A DNA stretch of 8,650 bases from Eubacterium_G segne (GTDB lineage Bacteria; Bacillota; Clostridia; Lachnospirales; Lachnospiraceae): NCBI RefSeq assembly GCF_014287775.1, contig NZ_JACOOZ010000014.1, positions 1 through 8,650 on the forward strand. Direction: 5' to 3'. Positions 1 through 7,253 of this stretch are shown piece after piece. A program made the position numbers and the translations under genes. The notes beneath the pieces are model-generated. The model saw nothing but the letters and a program-made list of their open reading frames with translations. It did no database searches and had not been told where the DNA came from. How positions within the stretch are numbered: position 1 is the stretch's first letter; each line of letters opens with the position of its first letter.

Positions 1-102
1 AAAGTTGATTTCGTCGTTGACATTATACCAAAAAAGGGAGGTCAATGCTCTTTTTATTGCAAACTCCCTAAAAATAAAGGTTTTATAAAGAAAATAGGGT
101 AG
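1..102 (+). pseudogene. Possible C-terminal end of a GHKL-type sensor histidine kinase (partial)
   Basis: The frame beginning at base 1 is open for 33 codons and stops at TAG 100-102; its start would lie left of the window. The peptide runs VDFVVDIIPKKGGQCSFYC and ends GFIKKIG. This loosely resembles the last part of a GHKL ATPase domain, where a helix of the type 'SVxxIxxKYxG' is followed by two beta strands ending the protein. Such kinases usually pair with LytTR regulators, and a LytTR domain lies directly downstream, which is the main support. A second frame is also open here to base 86, so the assignment is weak. It could be a real gene end, a decayed one, or chance. Confidence 0.3.
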
Positions 103-120
103 TAAATTTGACACTACCAA

Positions 121-435
121 TTGGGTAAGGGAGAAATTAATATAAAGATAAGGGATATTCTTTATATTGAGACGGAGTGGAGAAACATTGTTGTACATAC
201 ATCGGATAATAGAATAAAATGCAGTGGAACTTTATCGGAGTATGAAAAACAATTGAAAAGTGTTGGATTTTGCAGATGCCACAATTCTTATTTGGTGAAT
301 TTGGATAAAATAAAAAATTTTGATAGTAGTGCAGTATATTTTGCTAATGATGAATTTGCCTATATCAGCAAGAGAAGATATTCAGAAACTAAAAAGCAGT
401 ATTTAAAGAGGCGAAGAGAGATATCTTGCAAATAG
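121..435 (+). CDS. LytTR DNA-binding domain protein, receiver-less and possibly a truncated response regulator
   Basis: The product is 104 residues and is almost entirely one LytTR domain. It shows the family signatures IKIRDILYIETEWRNIVVHT near the start, GFCRCHNSYLVNLDKI in the middle and YISKRRYSETKKQYL at the end. LytTR domains bind direct repeats and control virulence, bacteriocin and competence genes, normally fused behind a phosphoacceptor receiver domain. That receiver is absent. In-frame stops lie at 100, 103 and 109, there is no in-frame ATG near the domain start, and the only upstream start (TTG at 121) has no Shine-Dalgarno sequence. The gene may therefore be the surviving 3' half of a broken response regulator rather than a true LytTR-only protein. 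It is followed by a strong terminator and then by two boxes of the kind LytTR proteins bind, upstream of the toxin gene. Confidence 0.72.
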   Translation: MGKGEINIKIRDILYIETEWRNIVVHTSDNRIKCSGTLSEYEKQLKSVGFCRCHNSYLVNLDKIKNFDSSAVYFANDEFAYISKRRYSETKKQYLKRRREISCK

Positions 436-445
436 AGTAAAGGGT

Positions 446-481
446 GGTATGTTGGTTAATTTAATCGGCATATCTTTTTTT
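446..481 (+). terminator. Rho-independent terminator after the LytTR gene
   Basis: Bases 446-457 can pair with 463-474 to form a 12-bp stem, several pairs being G-U wobbles, around a 5-nt loop. It is followed immediately by seven T residues (475-481) and, after three bases, by another T run. It begins 10 bp after the LytTR stop codon. It separates that transcript from the toxin gene, so the toxin gene should have its own promoter. Confidence 0.7.
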
Positions 482-501
482 GTCGTTTTTTCTAAAAAAC
501 T

Positions 502-536
502 CCCACTTACGCAAAAAATGGGTACACTTACGCAAG
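502..536 (+). promoter_or_regulatory. Paired LytTR/VirR-like operator boxes, 21-bp period
   Basis: The 11-mer CACTTACGCAA occurs perfectly twice, at 504-514 and 525-535, with start points exactly 21 bp apart, or two helical turns. LytTR regulators such as AgrA and VirR bind paired direct repeats of about this length and spacing. The box CCCACTTACGCA also resembles the clostridial VirR box (CCAGTTNTNCAC). In addition, CCCACTT (502-508) is the inverted complement of AAGTGGG (534-540), so the region could also form a hairpin. The site lies about 100 bp before the RHS start codon and just upstream of a candidate promoter. Activation of the toxin gene by a LytTR protein is inferred, not shown. Confidence 0.6.
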
Positions 537-541
537 TGGGG

Positions 542-570
542 GTGAAATGAAAAAAGTAGATTGGTACCAT
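542..570 (+). promoter_or_regulatory. Candidate activator-dependent promoter of the RHS gene
   Basis: An extended -10 of the form TGN-TACCAT lies at 562-570. Seventeen bases upstream, the -35 position (542-547, GTGAAA) matches the consensus poorly. A weak -35 abutting the second LytTR-like box is what an activator-dependent promoter would look like. It would leave a leader of about 60 nt before the start at 639. This is a motif reading only. Confidence 0.35.
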
Positions 571-638
571 ATGCGTGAATACAAGATATTTAGCAAAATT
601 AAATATAAGCTAACAAATAGCATGGGAGGTACGTTAAT

Positions 639-3600
639 ATGAAAGAAAAGAAGAAACATATGAGAAAAACAGGAAAAAGGACAATATCTTTTATTTTGAT
701 TATTGCACTGATGGTAACAGGATTAAATCTTGACACAATGGCAGATTCAGTTTATGCCGCACAGAAAAACAGAACGGAAAGCAATGCGGGTAAAGAGAAA
801 GTAACAGTTGTAAAGGAACTTACAGGAGAAAGAACGGAAAGCACAAACACATATCTGATGAGTGATGGCTCGAAAAAAATGGAAGTATATGGGGAAAACA
901 TCAGATATAAAGAAAAGGGAAGATGGAAAGACTATGATAATACGCTTAATGAAATTTCAGGAACGGATGAGAAAAAATTAAATGTGATATGTGAAAATGA
1001 TGAAAATTTAAATGCAGGGGAGTATCAGTATGTAAATACACAAGGAGATAGCAGACAGTATTTTTCAAAAAAGTTAGACAAAGAACATCCGATTGTCATG
1101 AGTAGTGAAAAATATGCCATATGTTTTGCACCGGTGTCGGAAGATGATAAAGAAAGCAAAACGGAAGAGGGTAAAAACAGAACGACCGTTAATGAAATAG
1201 AGGGAAAGAAATATTTAACAAATGAAGAAGAAATAATTGCGCAGGAAGAAGACGGTGAAGACTGTAACAAAGTGGAATATTCAAGCGAAAGTCAGAATAT
1301 AAAGTATGTTTACACATCATTAAACAACGGTGTCAAGGAGGAAATTGTATTAGATAAAAAGCCTGAGAGAAATACATTTGAATACAAATATGATTTTACG
1401 GGAATGGAGCCGGTGAAGTATGATGACAATTACATTCTATTAACGGACAAAAAGAATGGAAATGTTGTTGCATCAATATCGGCACCATACGTAAGCGATG
1501 CACAGGGAAATAAATCCTATGATGATGTAAAAATGAAACTGGAAAAAGTGGAAGATGATACATATATCGTAAAATTGACTGTAAACAGTGATTATTTAAA
1601 TGATGAAAGCAAGTATCCGATTACAGTAGATCCGAGCGTTTACTGGGATGCAACCAAGAGTTCAAACATTAATTCTTATAATGAAAATCCAAGTAACGCA
1701 CATGCAATTCCCGGTTCATATCGCTTTTACACGGGAATAGATTCAGAAGGTTATGGGCAGACGGCATTCATTCTCTGTTCTGATGTGATTAATGCATTAA
1801 AAGGAAAGACAGTTAATTATGCGGTATTTGAACCCGTCATAGCTGAAATAGGGGGAACTCCGGAAATCAGCATTAGAAATGCAGAAAGTTCTTGTGATTT
1901 TATGAGTATGTATAAGGGTGGAAAAGCTGAAGTTGGAACGAAAAAGTATGGAATATATAAGTGTGAAGATAATAAGATCGATGACAGAATTGCGCTGTAT
2001 ATGACTGATATTGTAAGGGAAGTTGCAGCAGAAAAGATTGCATCCTGTGGTATAGCATTAAAGACGGAAAATACGAACAATGGCAATTATGTGACCTTTT
2101 ATGGACCAGCAGAAGAGAAAAGACCTATCTTTTATGTGGGATATAGCGAAACTGAGAATATCAATGCAAAGTATGATGGAAGTTTCGTCATAAGCGGAGC
2201 TGATGATGAAAACGAAGATGAAACAGAGATTGACCTTCAGTGGGAAGCATATGAAGATGCAGATGTATACCAAGTATATGTGAGGGAGAATGAAGGAAGC
2301 TTTGAATCTGTTGGAATAACGTATGGTACGGAATATGCTTATAAATGTTCAGATAATACAGAGAAAACAGATTTCAGGGTTCTTGCTATATTAAAAAATC
2401 AAGATGAGGATATTGTTACAGGGGAAGATGATATACTAAGCAATATAGTTTCATTTGATAGGGTAACAGAAACAAAGCAGGATGAGAATGGAAATGATGT
2501 AATAGATGTTTCCTATGGACCGGTTATAAGAGACACCGATGGGGACGGACTTGAAGACGGCTATGAAATATGGGATTTTAAGACACTGTGGAATGAGACA
2601 ACAGGCACAGATTCACAAGGAAACAAGATATATGATTTAGATACGGATAATGATGGACTGCCAGATGGATATGAGGTATTTACCCTTGGTACAGATCCTG
2701 CAATAAAGAATGAAGATGGAAAAGACAGTGACGAAGATGGATTAAGTGATTTGGAAGAATATGTGAAAGGAACAGACCCATGGTTGAAAGATTCGGATTT
2801 TGATGAGAGAAATGATTCAGACGAACTTGAAGAAACAGATCCGAGAAAAACAGATAATCCACAGCTCAAGGGAACTGACAGGCTTGGAGCGTACTCCGCT
2901 CAGGTACACAAGGGACTTTATGACCATGAATATTCAGAAACTGAAAATGGAGTAACCGCAACTTATATAGTAAACATATATCGTGGTGATATAAAAAAGA
3001 TAACTACGAATTACGGTGATGACACATTAAACAAGACCGTAAAATATTTCTATGATGAAAAAGGGAACAATACGGCAATCATAGAAGAAAATTCAAAGGA
3101 CAGAGAACATACAATATGCATAACATATACATATGATAGTGACGGAAATGTTACATACATATGTGACCAGAAAACAAAATACACAATGTCTTATAATGAC
3201 GGAGAAATGACATCCCTTATGGTGGGAAATATTCCTCTTGTAAATTATAGTAAAAATATTCTTGAAGACAATAAGGGCGAAAATGGTGACACTACAAATA
3301 TTGAAGAAGGAGAAGTTGTTGATGAGACAGAGAATGTAGTATCGTATGGAAATGGTCAAAAAATAAAAACAGTGGTTTCAGAAATAAAAGCTGATGAAAA
3401 TAATATTAATTCAGTGGCGACAGAATCAAAAATATATTATAATGAAGATACCACATATTCATACATAATGAAATACAATAGTGAAGGACAACTCCTTAAG
3501 CTTACAGATAAAACCGGCAGTGAAGATGTAAGTTATGATTATATTTACAATGATAATACGGTAAAGGTATCACGAAGTGATGGATTTATAAAGGATATAA

Positions 3601-5447
3601 AAACAGTTGAGGATGAGGAAGGAAATATAACGGATACGGATATTTCCTATACTTTTAAAGACATTGAAGGAAAGTGCGTAACATATAAGACATCACATAA
3701 AGCAGATATATCGGATGAAAATAAAACGGTCATAACAGATAAATTATATAATAATGATAGTCTTACAATGGAATTATCAGATGAGGGAAGGACGATTAAC
3801 ACAAGGCTATATTCACAGCTTTATAAAAAGGATATTTTAAGTAGTGAGCAGAAAGAAGTGTCAGATACAAAAACAACCTATAGCATAGGTATGTATGGTG
3901 AAGACAAGGAATTTGAGTATACATACGACCTTGCAGGCAACATAACAGCAATAAAGCAGAATGGTAAAAAGATGTATGAGTATGCTTATGATGTTCATGG
4001 AAGGCTTACAAAGGAACTGGATTATACAAACAATACAGGCTGTACATATGGATATTCAAGCACAGGAAATGTTAATGCAAAACATTTTAAAACGATAAAT
4101 GAGGACGGAAGCCTCACAAACGTAAAGGATAAGGAGTATAGTTACAAAAACAGTGATTGGGCGGATCAGCTTACTAAATATGATGGAGAAGATATAACAT
4201 ATGACGGACTTGGAAATCCGGTTAATTATATAGATGGAAAAAGCTTTGAATGGACAAGAGGCAGACAGCTTTCAAAGATGACTTTGAAAGATAATTCAGA
4301 AATCACTTATAGGTATAATCAGGATGGACTTCGAACCTATAAGGAAACAAATACAACATCCACTGATTATGAATGGGATGAAACAAAACTTATAAGAGAG
4401 ACAGTAACATACAAGGCAACAGGAAAGAAATATGACATCTGGTACTTCTATAACGGAAATGACGAAATGACAGGTTTTGAGTATAGTCAGATAAATGACA
4501 TAGATCAGAGCCTTAAGAAGACAAGAATTTACTTCGAAAAGAATATGCAGGGGGATGTAATCGGACTTCTTGATTCAAGAGGTGCAGAGATTGCAACATA
4601 TGCATATGATGCATGGGGAAATGTGACGGATACTTTCTGTTATGAAGGAAATGAAACACCATATGCATTGAATCATATCACTTATAGAGGCTATTATCAT
4701 GACAGCGAGAGTGGATTCTATTACCTTCAAAGTAGATATTATGATGCGGAAGTTGGAAGATTTGTTAATGCGGATGATGTAAGGTATATTGGTATAGCTG
4801 ATAATGTGATATCAAAGGATAACTTATATTGTTATTGTAATGGTAATCCTATTAGTAATCTTGATCCAACTGGAAATGCAAGTCATAAAAAGAAATATTC
4901 ATTTAAATATAATAGATCTAAGGCTAGACAATATATGGTAAAATATTATAATAATCCAAACCCTGACTATTTATATTTTTGTTCTGATTGTACTAATTAT
5001 GCATCTCAGGTTTTGTATGCAGCAAATGTACCAATGGTAGAAAAAAGTTCTGGTTGGTATTTTCATTATGTAAACGATTGTTTTGGAGAATATACTACAT
5101 CATGGACAACGGTATTAGAGAATAGAAAATTTGTTCGTTCAAAACTTATGGGTAATTTTACAACAATAAATCGTGAAACGAGTGATAAAGTTACTAAAGA
5201 ATATATGGAGAAAATGATTAAATCATTTAATCCACAGGTGGGTGATATAATATATTTTTATAATAGGGAAAAAAAGAAATATACACATACAGCAATTATT
5301 AGTCATGTGAAAAAAAATGATATATTATATTCCGGGCATACTGATAATTGTTTAGATAAAAGTTTAATGGGAAGATTAAACAAAAATAGAGATTATTGTC
5401 ATGTAGAAATTTGTCATATAAAAAACAAAGGTAAATTTTACATGTAA
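639..5447 (+). CDS. Secreted RHS-repeat polymorphic toxin (WapA-like) with Amidase_6-type C-terminal tip
   Basis: A complete 1602-residue protein. The start is set by GGGAGGT at 624-630, eight bases before ATG. Residues 1-41 form a Sec signal peptide: a basic start, a hydrophobic core (FILIIALMVTG) and VYAA. The next roughly 500 residues are beta-rich and include the YPITVDPSVYW segment common in Gram-positive RHS proteins. Around 530-595 lies a fibronectin-III-like stretch (LQWEAYEDADVYQVYV). Aspartate-rich calcium-binding repeats begin at 632, 668 and 696, with a degenerate one at 718. YD/RHS repeats follow. The RHS core signature GFYYLQSRYYDAEVGRF is at 1359-1375 and the core ends at DPTG (1409-1412). 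Everything after that is a different domain, a papain-like amidase tip. By analogy with WapA and other RHS proteins, the repeats form a shell that carries the tip to a neighbouring cell. The target is unknown. A candidate immunity gene follows at 49 bp. Confidence 0.93.
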   Translation: MKEKKKHMRKTGKRTISFILIIALMVTGLNLDTMADSVYAAQKNRTESNAGKEKVTVVKELTGERTESTNTYLMSDGSKKMEVYGENIRYKEKGRWKDYDNTLNEISGTDEKKLNVICENDENLNAGEYQYVNTQGDSRQYFSKKLDKEHPIVMSSEKYAICFAPVSEDDKESKTEEGKNRTTVNEIEGKKYLTNEEEIIAQEEDGEDCNKVEYSSESQNIKYVYTSLNNGVKEEIVLDKKPERNTFEYKYDFTGMEPVKYDDNYILLTDKKNGNVVASISAPYVSDAQGNKSYDDVKMKLEKVEDDTYIVKLTVNSDYLNDESKYPITVDPSVYWDATKSSNINSYNENPSNAHAIPGSYRFYTGIDSEGYGQTAFILCSDVINALKGKTVNYAVFEPVIAEIGGTPEISIRNAESSCDFMSMYKGGKAEVGTKKYGIYKCEDNKIDDRIALYMTDIVREVAAEKIASCGIALKTENTNNGNYVTFYGPAEEKRPIFYVGYSETENINAKYDGSFVISGADDENEDETEIDLQWEAYEDADVYQVYVRENEGSFESVGITYGTEYAYKCSDNTEKTDFRVLAILKNQDEDIVTGEDDILSNIVSFDRVTETKQDENGNDVIDVSYGPVIRDTDGDGLEDGYEIWDFKTLWNETTGTDSQGNKIYDLDTDNDGLPDGYEVFTLGTDPAIKNEDGKDSDEDGLSDLEEYVKGTDPWLKDSDFDERNDSDELEETDPRKTDNPQLKGTDRLGAYSAQVHKGLYDHEYSETENGVTATYIVNIYRGDIKKITTNYGDDTLNKTVKYFYDEKGNNTAIIEENSKDREHTICITYTYDSDGNVTYICDQKTKYTMSYNDGEMTSLMVGNIPLVNYSKNILEDNKGENGDTTNIEEGEVVDETENVVSYGNGQKIKTVVSEIKADENNINSVATESKIYYNEDTTYSYIMKYNSEGQLLKLTDKTGSEDVSYDYIYNDNTVKVSRSDGFIKDIKTVEDEEGNITDTDISYTFKDIEGKCVTYKTSHKADISDENKTVITDKLYNNDSLTMELSDEGRTINTRLYSQLYKKDILSSEQKEVSDTKTTYSIGMYGEDKEFEYTYDLAGNITAIKQNGKKMYEYAYDVHGRLTKELDYTNNTGCTYGYSSTGNVNAKHFKTINEDGSLTNVKDKEYSYKNSDWADQLTKYDGEDITYDGLGNPVNYIDGKSFEWTRGRQLSKMTLKDNSEITYRYNQDGLRTYKETNTTSTDYEWDETKLIRETVTYKATGKKYDIWYFYNGNDEMTGFEYSQINDIDQSLKKTRIYFEKNMQGDVIGLLDSRGAEIATYAYDAWGNVTDTFCYEGNETPYALNHITYRGYYHDSESGFYYLQSRYYDAEVGRFVNADDVRYIGIADNVISKDNLYCYCNGNPISNLDPTGNASHKKKYSFKYNRSKARQYMVKYYNNPNPDYLYFCSDCTNYASQVLYAANVPMVEKSSGWYFHYVNDCFGEYTTSWTTVLENRKFVRSKLMGNFTTINRETSDKVTKEYMEKMIKSFNPQVGDIIYFYNREKKKYTHTAIISHVKKNDILYSGHTDNCLDKSLMGRLNKNRDYCHVEICHIKNKGKFYM
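4875..5444 (+). other. Toxin tip domain: Amidase_6 / papain-like (NlpC/P60-related) predicted hydrolase
   Basis: These are the last 190 residues of the RHS protein (1413-1602), starting right after DPTG. The order of motifs matches the putative amidase family Amidase_6. It has a helix with YNRSKARQYMVKYYN and PNPDYLYF, then SDCTNYASQVLYAANVPM with the candidate nucleophile Cys1451. A WYF...SWTTV stretch and VGDIIYFY follow, then YTHTAIISHV with candidate His1550, and finally YSGHTDNCLDKSL with His1567 as a possible third active-site position. Such folds cleave amide bonds, often in peptidoglycan or peptides, but the substrate here cannot be told from sequence. Base composition becomes visibly more AT-rich from about 4770 onward than in the RHS repeats, as expected for an exchangeable tip acquired separately. 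Confidence 0.75.
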
Positions 5448-5496
5448 ATTTTAAGTTGATATTAAGTTTAAGGTGATGAAATAAAGGAGATATATA

Positions 5497-5925
5497 ATGA
5501 AAAAAACGTGGATTAAACCAATTTTGGTTATTTTTGCAATAGTTGTGTTGTTCATAGGAATTAACTCGATATGTATATATAAGTATTTAAGTGAGTATGG
5601 TTATGGCATAAAGGAATTGCCACAAACAGTTGCCGTATGGTTGAGATTAAGTGACGGTTTTACCGTTGAAGTAAATGATGATGAAGATAGTCATTCTACA
5701 TTGTTTATCGGTCATAGTGACATACAAGATTATATAAAAAAATATGAAAAAGCAGGCTATACAGCTGAACAGGAAGGATCGGATATAAGTATTGATAAAA
5801 GCAATTCACAGGATGATAAATTACATGTAGGTATAGGTGGTATGGAAGAATGGTGTCATTGGTTTAGGATTTATATACTATATACAGATAATGAGGATAT
5901 TATCAAAATTGAAAACTTTAAATAA
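5497..5925 (+). CDS. Candidate immunity protein, membrane-anchored (copy 1)
   Basis: 142 residues, no family recognised. Residues about 7-29 (KPILVIFAIVVLFIGINSICIYKY) form one membrane helix behind a short Lys-rich start, so the remaining 110 residues probably face outside. That domain carries GYGIKELPQTVAVWLRLSDGF, SDIQDYIKKYEKAGYTAEQ and GGMEEWCHWF and is acidic. The ribosome site AAAGGAGA (5483-5490) lies six bases before ATG, and the gene starts 49 bp after the toxin stop with no terminator between, so it is probably cotranscribed. Its position directly behind a variable RHS tip is the classic place for the cognate immunity gene. An outside-facing domain suits an exported amidase. Function is inferred from position and topology. 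A near-copy lies at 7254-7682. Confidence 0.65.
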   Translation: MKKTWIKPILVIFAIVVLFIGINSICIYKYLSEYGYGIKELPQTVAVWLRLSDGFTVEVNDDEDSHSTLFIGHSDIQDYIKKYEKAGYTAEQEGSDISIDKSNSQDDKLHVGIGGMEEWCHWFRIYILYTDNEDIIKIENFK

Positions 5926-5931
5926 ATTTCA

Positions 5932-5966
5932 ATTTTGAAATGCGACAAAAAAGTGAAATCCTATAA
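5932..5966 (+). repeat. 35-nt tail repeat, copy 1 (downstream of immunity copy 1)
   Basis: This stretch matches 7682-7716 at 34 of 35 positions; the difference is G/A at 5937 and 7687. It contains TGCGACAAAAAAGTGAAATC and ends CTATAA. It directly follows the immunity gene in both places. Immediately after it the two loci differ completely: here the truncated IS110 transposase begins. It marks the right edge of a duplicated gene-plus-tail unit. It has no U tract suitable for a terminator. Confidence 0.8.
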
Positions 5967-6885
5967 GGGATACAGCAGATAAGAAACCGGCACCTTTAAA
6001 TGTTTCGATTAAATGGATTTGTCTGACAAAGTCAGTATCTTCATTGGCATCAATAAGATCATGTAATGATTCAAGTATACCTTTTATTTCTTCATCATAT
6101 TTACGGATGAAACTAATATATAGGCGAATACGCTTGATGTTGCTGTCAATGATACAGCCAAATTCATTAGCATCGTTTGCAGCCTGGATAATGGCATTAT
6201 ACTTATTTTCAGCATATGTAAGTCCAAAGCGGGCTGTAGATTTAATAAGATCAATAATCTCTTGCTTGTCAGCATTTATAAATGCTTCTGGAGATGTATA
6301 TGTCTCAAGTAAAGTTAGAGATGTGTTGATGGTAACTTTTGAAAAAATGCGAAGATACTGCGGAAATGCCATACGCAGTTCGCCTTGCAGCTTATTCACA
6401 TAAGCACTGCGATTATCCGTTAAGTCATAGTATTCACGACAAAGATTTCTGCAGTTTAAAGCAAGGTCAGATGGCATAAGAGAAACCTTTAAATCAGGTT
6501 TCAAACCGACTAAAGCAGCCTTCTTAGAATCAAAACGGTCATTATGTACTTTTCGTATGTTCATATTTGGGCTATTCATTAGTGATGATAGGATTTATAA
6601 CCGAGCAGTTAAAACCCTTATCACGAAGATAGCAGAAGAGTGGATAATGATAAATTCCCGTAGATTCCAGGAAAATGCGACTTTCCAAAGAATACAACTC
6701 TTCTGATTCTTTTATTTTAGAAACATCGGTTGTAAGGGAACTCATACAGTTATGTAGGATTTTATAAGGCTTTCCTACTAACTGGTGGTTTGAAGTGTAA
6801 TAGACATCCAGGAGAAGTCAGCACCGACATCAATACCAACAGAGATGAATAATTCATCAAGATTAAAAATAACATTGTTTGACAT
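5967..6885 (-). pseudogene. IS110-family transposase remnant (two frameshifts, C-terminus lost)
   Basis: Read on the minus strand, the gene starts at ATG 6885-6883 behind AAGGAG (6895-6900). The first segment, MSNNVIFNLDELFISVGIDV, carries the first Asp of the RuvC-like DEDD domain and stops at TAG 6780-6778. A shifted frame continues LVGKPYKILHN, then LESTGIYHYPL (the Glu position), to INPIITN. A second shift near 6580, an apparent 4-base insertion (AATG), leads into NMNIRKVHNDRFDSKKAAL, with the last two Asp, and on to IHLIETFKGAGFLSAVSLIG, the start of the Transposase_20 domain. Homology ends at the junction with the 35-nt repeat; the last residues FHFFVAFQN come from that repeat. About 80-100 residues, including the catalytic-serine domain, are missing, so the element should be dead. 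Confidence 0.85.
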
Positions 6886-6900
6886 GAGCAATAGCTCCTT

Positions 6901-7107
6901 CTTGATAGGAATCCATTTCCAATCTGGCAGGTACACAACCTAGCGCGTTATTCGGGTATGGCCTTCGGGCTCCCAACCAGCTAAAACATAAAACCCTGTC
7001 GAATGGACTAATTGACTTTTTTGCAGGTATCTGCTGATATTCAGCATCCCAAGGAGGAGTACATTCTTTGTCCTATCCTACGAGATAATACCTTATGTTT
7101 TAACTGG
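6901..7107 (-). ncRNA. Candidate bridge (seek) RNA of the IS110 remnant
   Basis: This gene-free stretch lies just upstream of the IS110 transposase start, where IS110-subgroup elements encode their bridge RNA; the IS1111 subgroup has it downstream. It is rich in potential structure. A 15-bp closing stem pairs 6977-6991 with 7093-7107 with a single mismatched or wobble position. Inside are a perfect 6-bp hairpin (7032-7037 with 7041-7046) and an interrupted hairpin (7052-7058 with 7071-7079). Nearer the transposase is a small GCC-TTCG-GGC hairpin (6961-6970). Repeated hairpins with internal loops fit the bridge RNA pattern. Exact ends and guide loops cannot be assigned without a complete copy of the element. 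Confidence 0.42.
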
Positions 7108-7253
7108 TGTCTATCAGGAACCGTCAGACATGATAATTATTTAAGATAACATCTGATGAAGGAAGAACACCTTCTTTTGTTATCTGAATTATAGAAACTT
7201 ATTAACCAAGTAGTCTTAATTGACTACATCATTATTATACTAGGAGGTTAGAA
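7108..7253 (+). other. Leader region before immunity copy 2: two hairpins and a strong RBS
   Basis: No gene is seen here. A long interrupted hairpin spans 7133-7192: ATAATT/AATTAT at the base, AGATAACA (7144-7151) with TGTTATCT (7178-7185), and GAAGG (7158-7162) with CCTTC (7170-7174). A second hairpin pairs 7210-7215 with 7222-7227 around a 6-nt loop. AGGAGG at 7243-7248 is the ribosome site for the gene at 7254. None of this resembles the region upstream of immunity copy 1. It may be the outer end of the IS110 element, or a leader donated by another locus. No convincing promoter is visible. Confidence 0.4.

Noticed and set aside
108..113. Perfect TTGACA as a promoter -35 before the LytTR frame
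   Set aside because: No -10-like hexamer lies 16-18 bp downstream, and the stretch falls in the broken region before the domain.
502..540. ACTTACGCAA repeats as the start of a CRISPR array
   Set aside because: There are only two copies with a 10-bp gap, no spacer-length intervals and no cas genes; a regulatory double site explains them better.
1025..3359. Several minus-strand open frames inside the RHS gene
   Set aside because: They are low-complexity, Ser/Phe/Ile-rich antisense shadows of a clearly coding plus-strand gene, with no ribosome sites or recognisable motifs.
5929..5966. FHFFVAFQN as the true C-terminus of the IS110 transposase
   Set aside because: The same residues arise from the 35-nt repeat beside immunity copy 2, where there is no transposase, so they are junction read-through and not protein homology.
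6044..6403. Plus-strand 119-codon frame opposite the IS110 transposase
   Set aside because: The minus strand has clear IS110 transposase motifs here; this frame is its antisense shadow.
7220..7241. TTGACT with TATACT as a promoter for immunity copy 2
   Set aside because: The spacing is only 10 bp and a transcript from it would begin inside or after the ribosome site.
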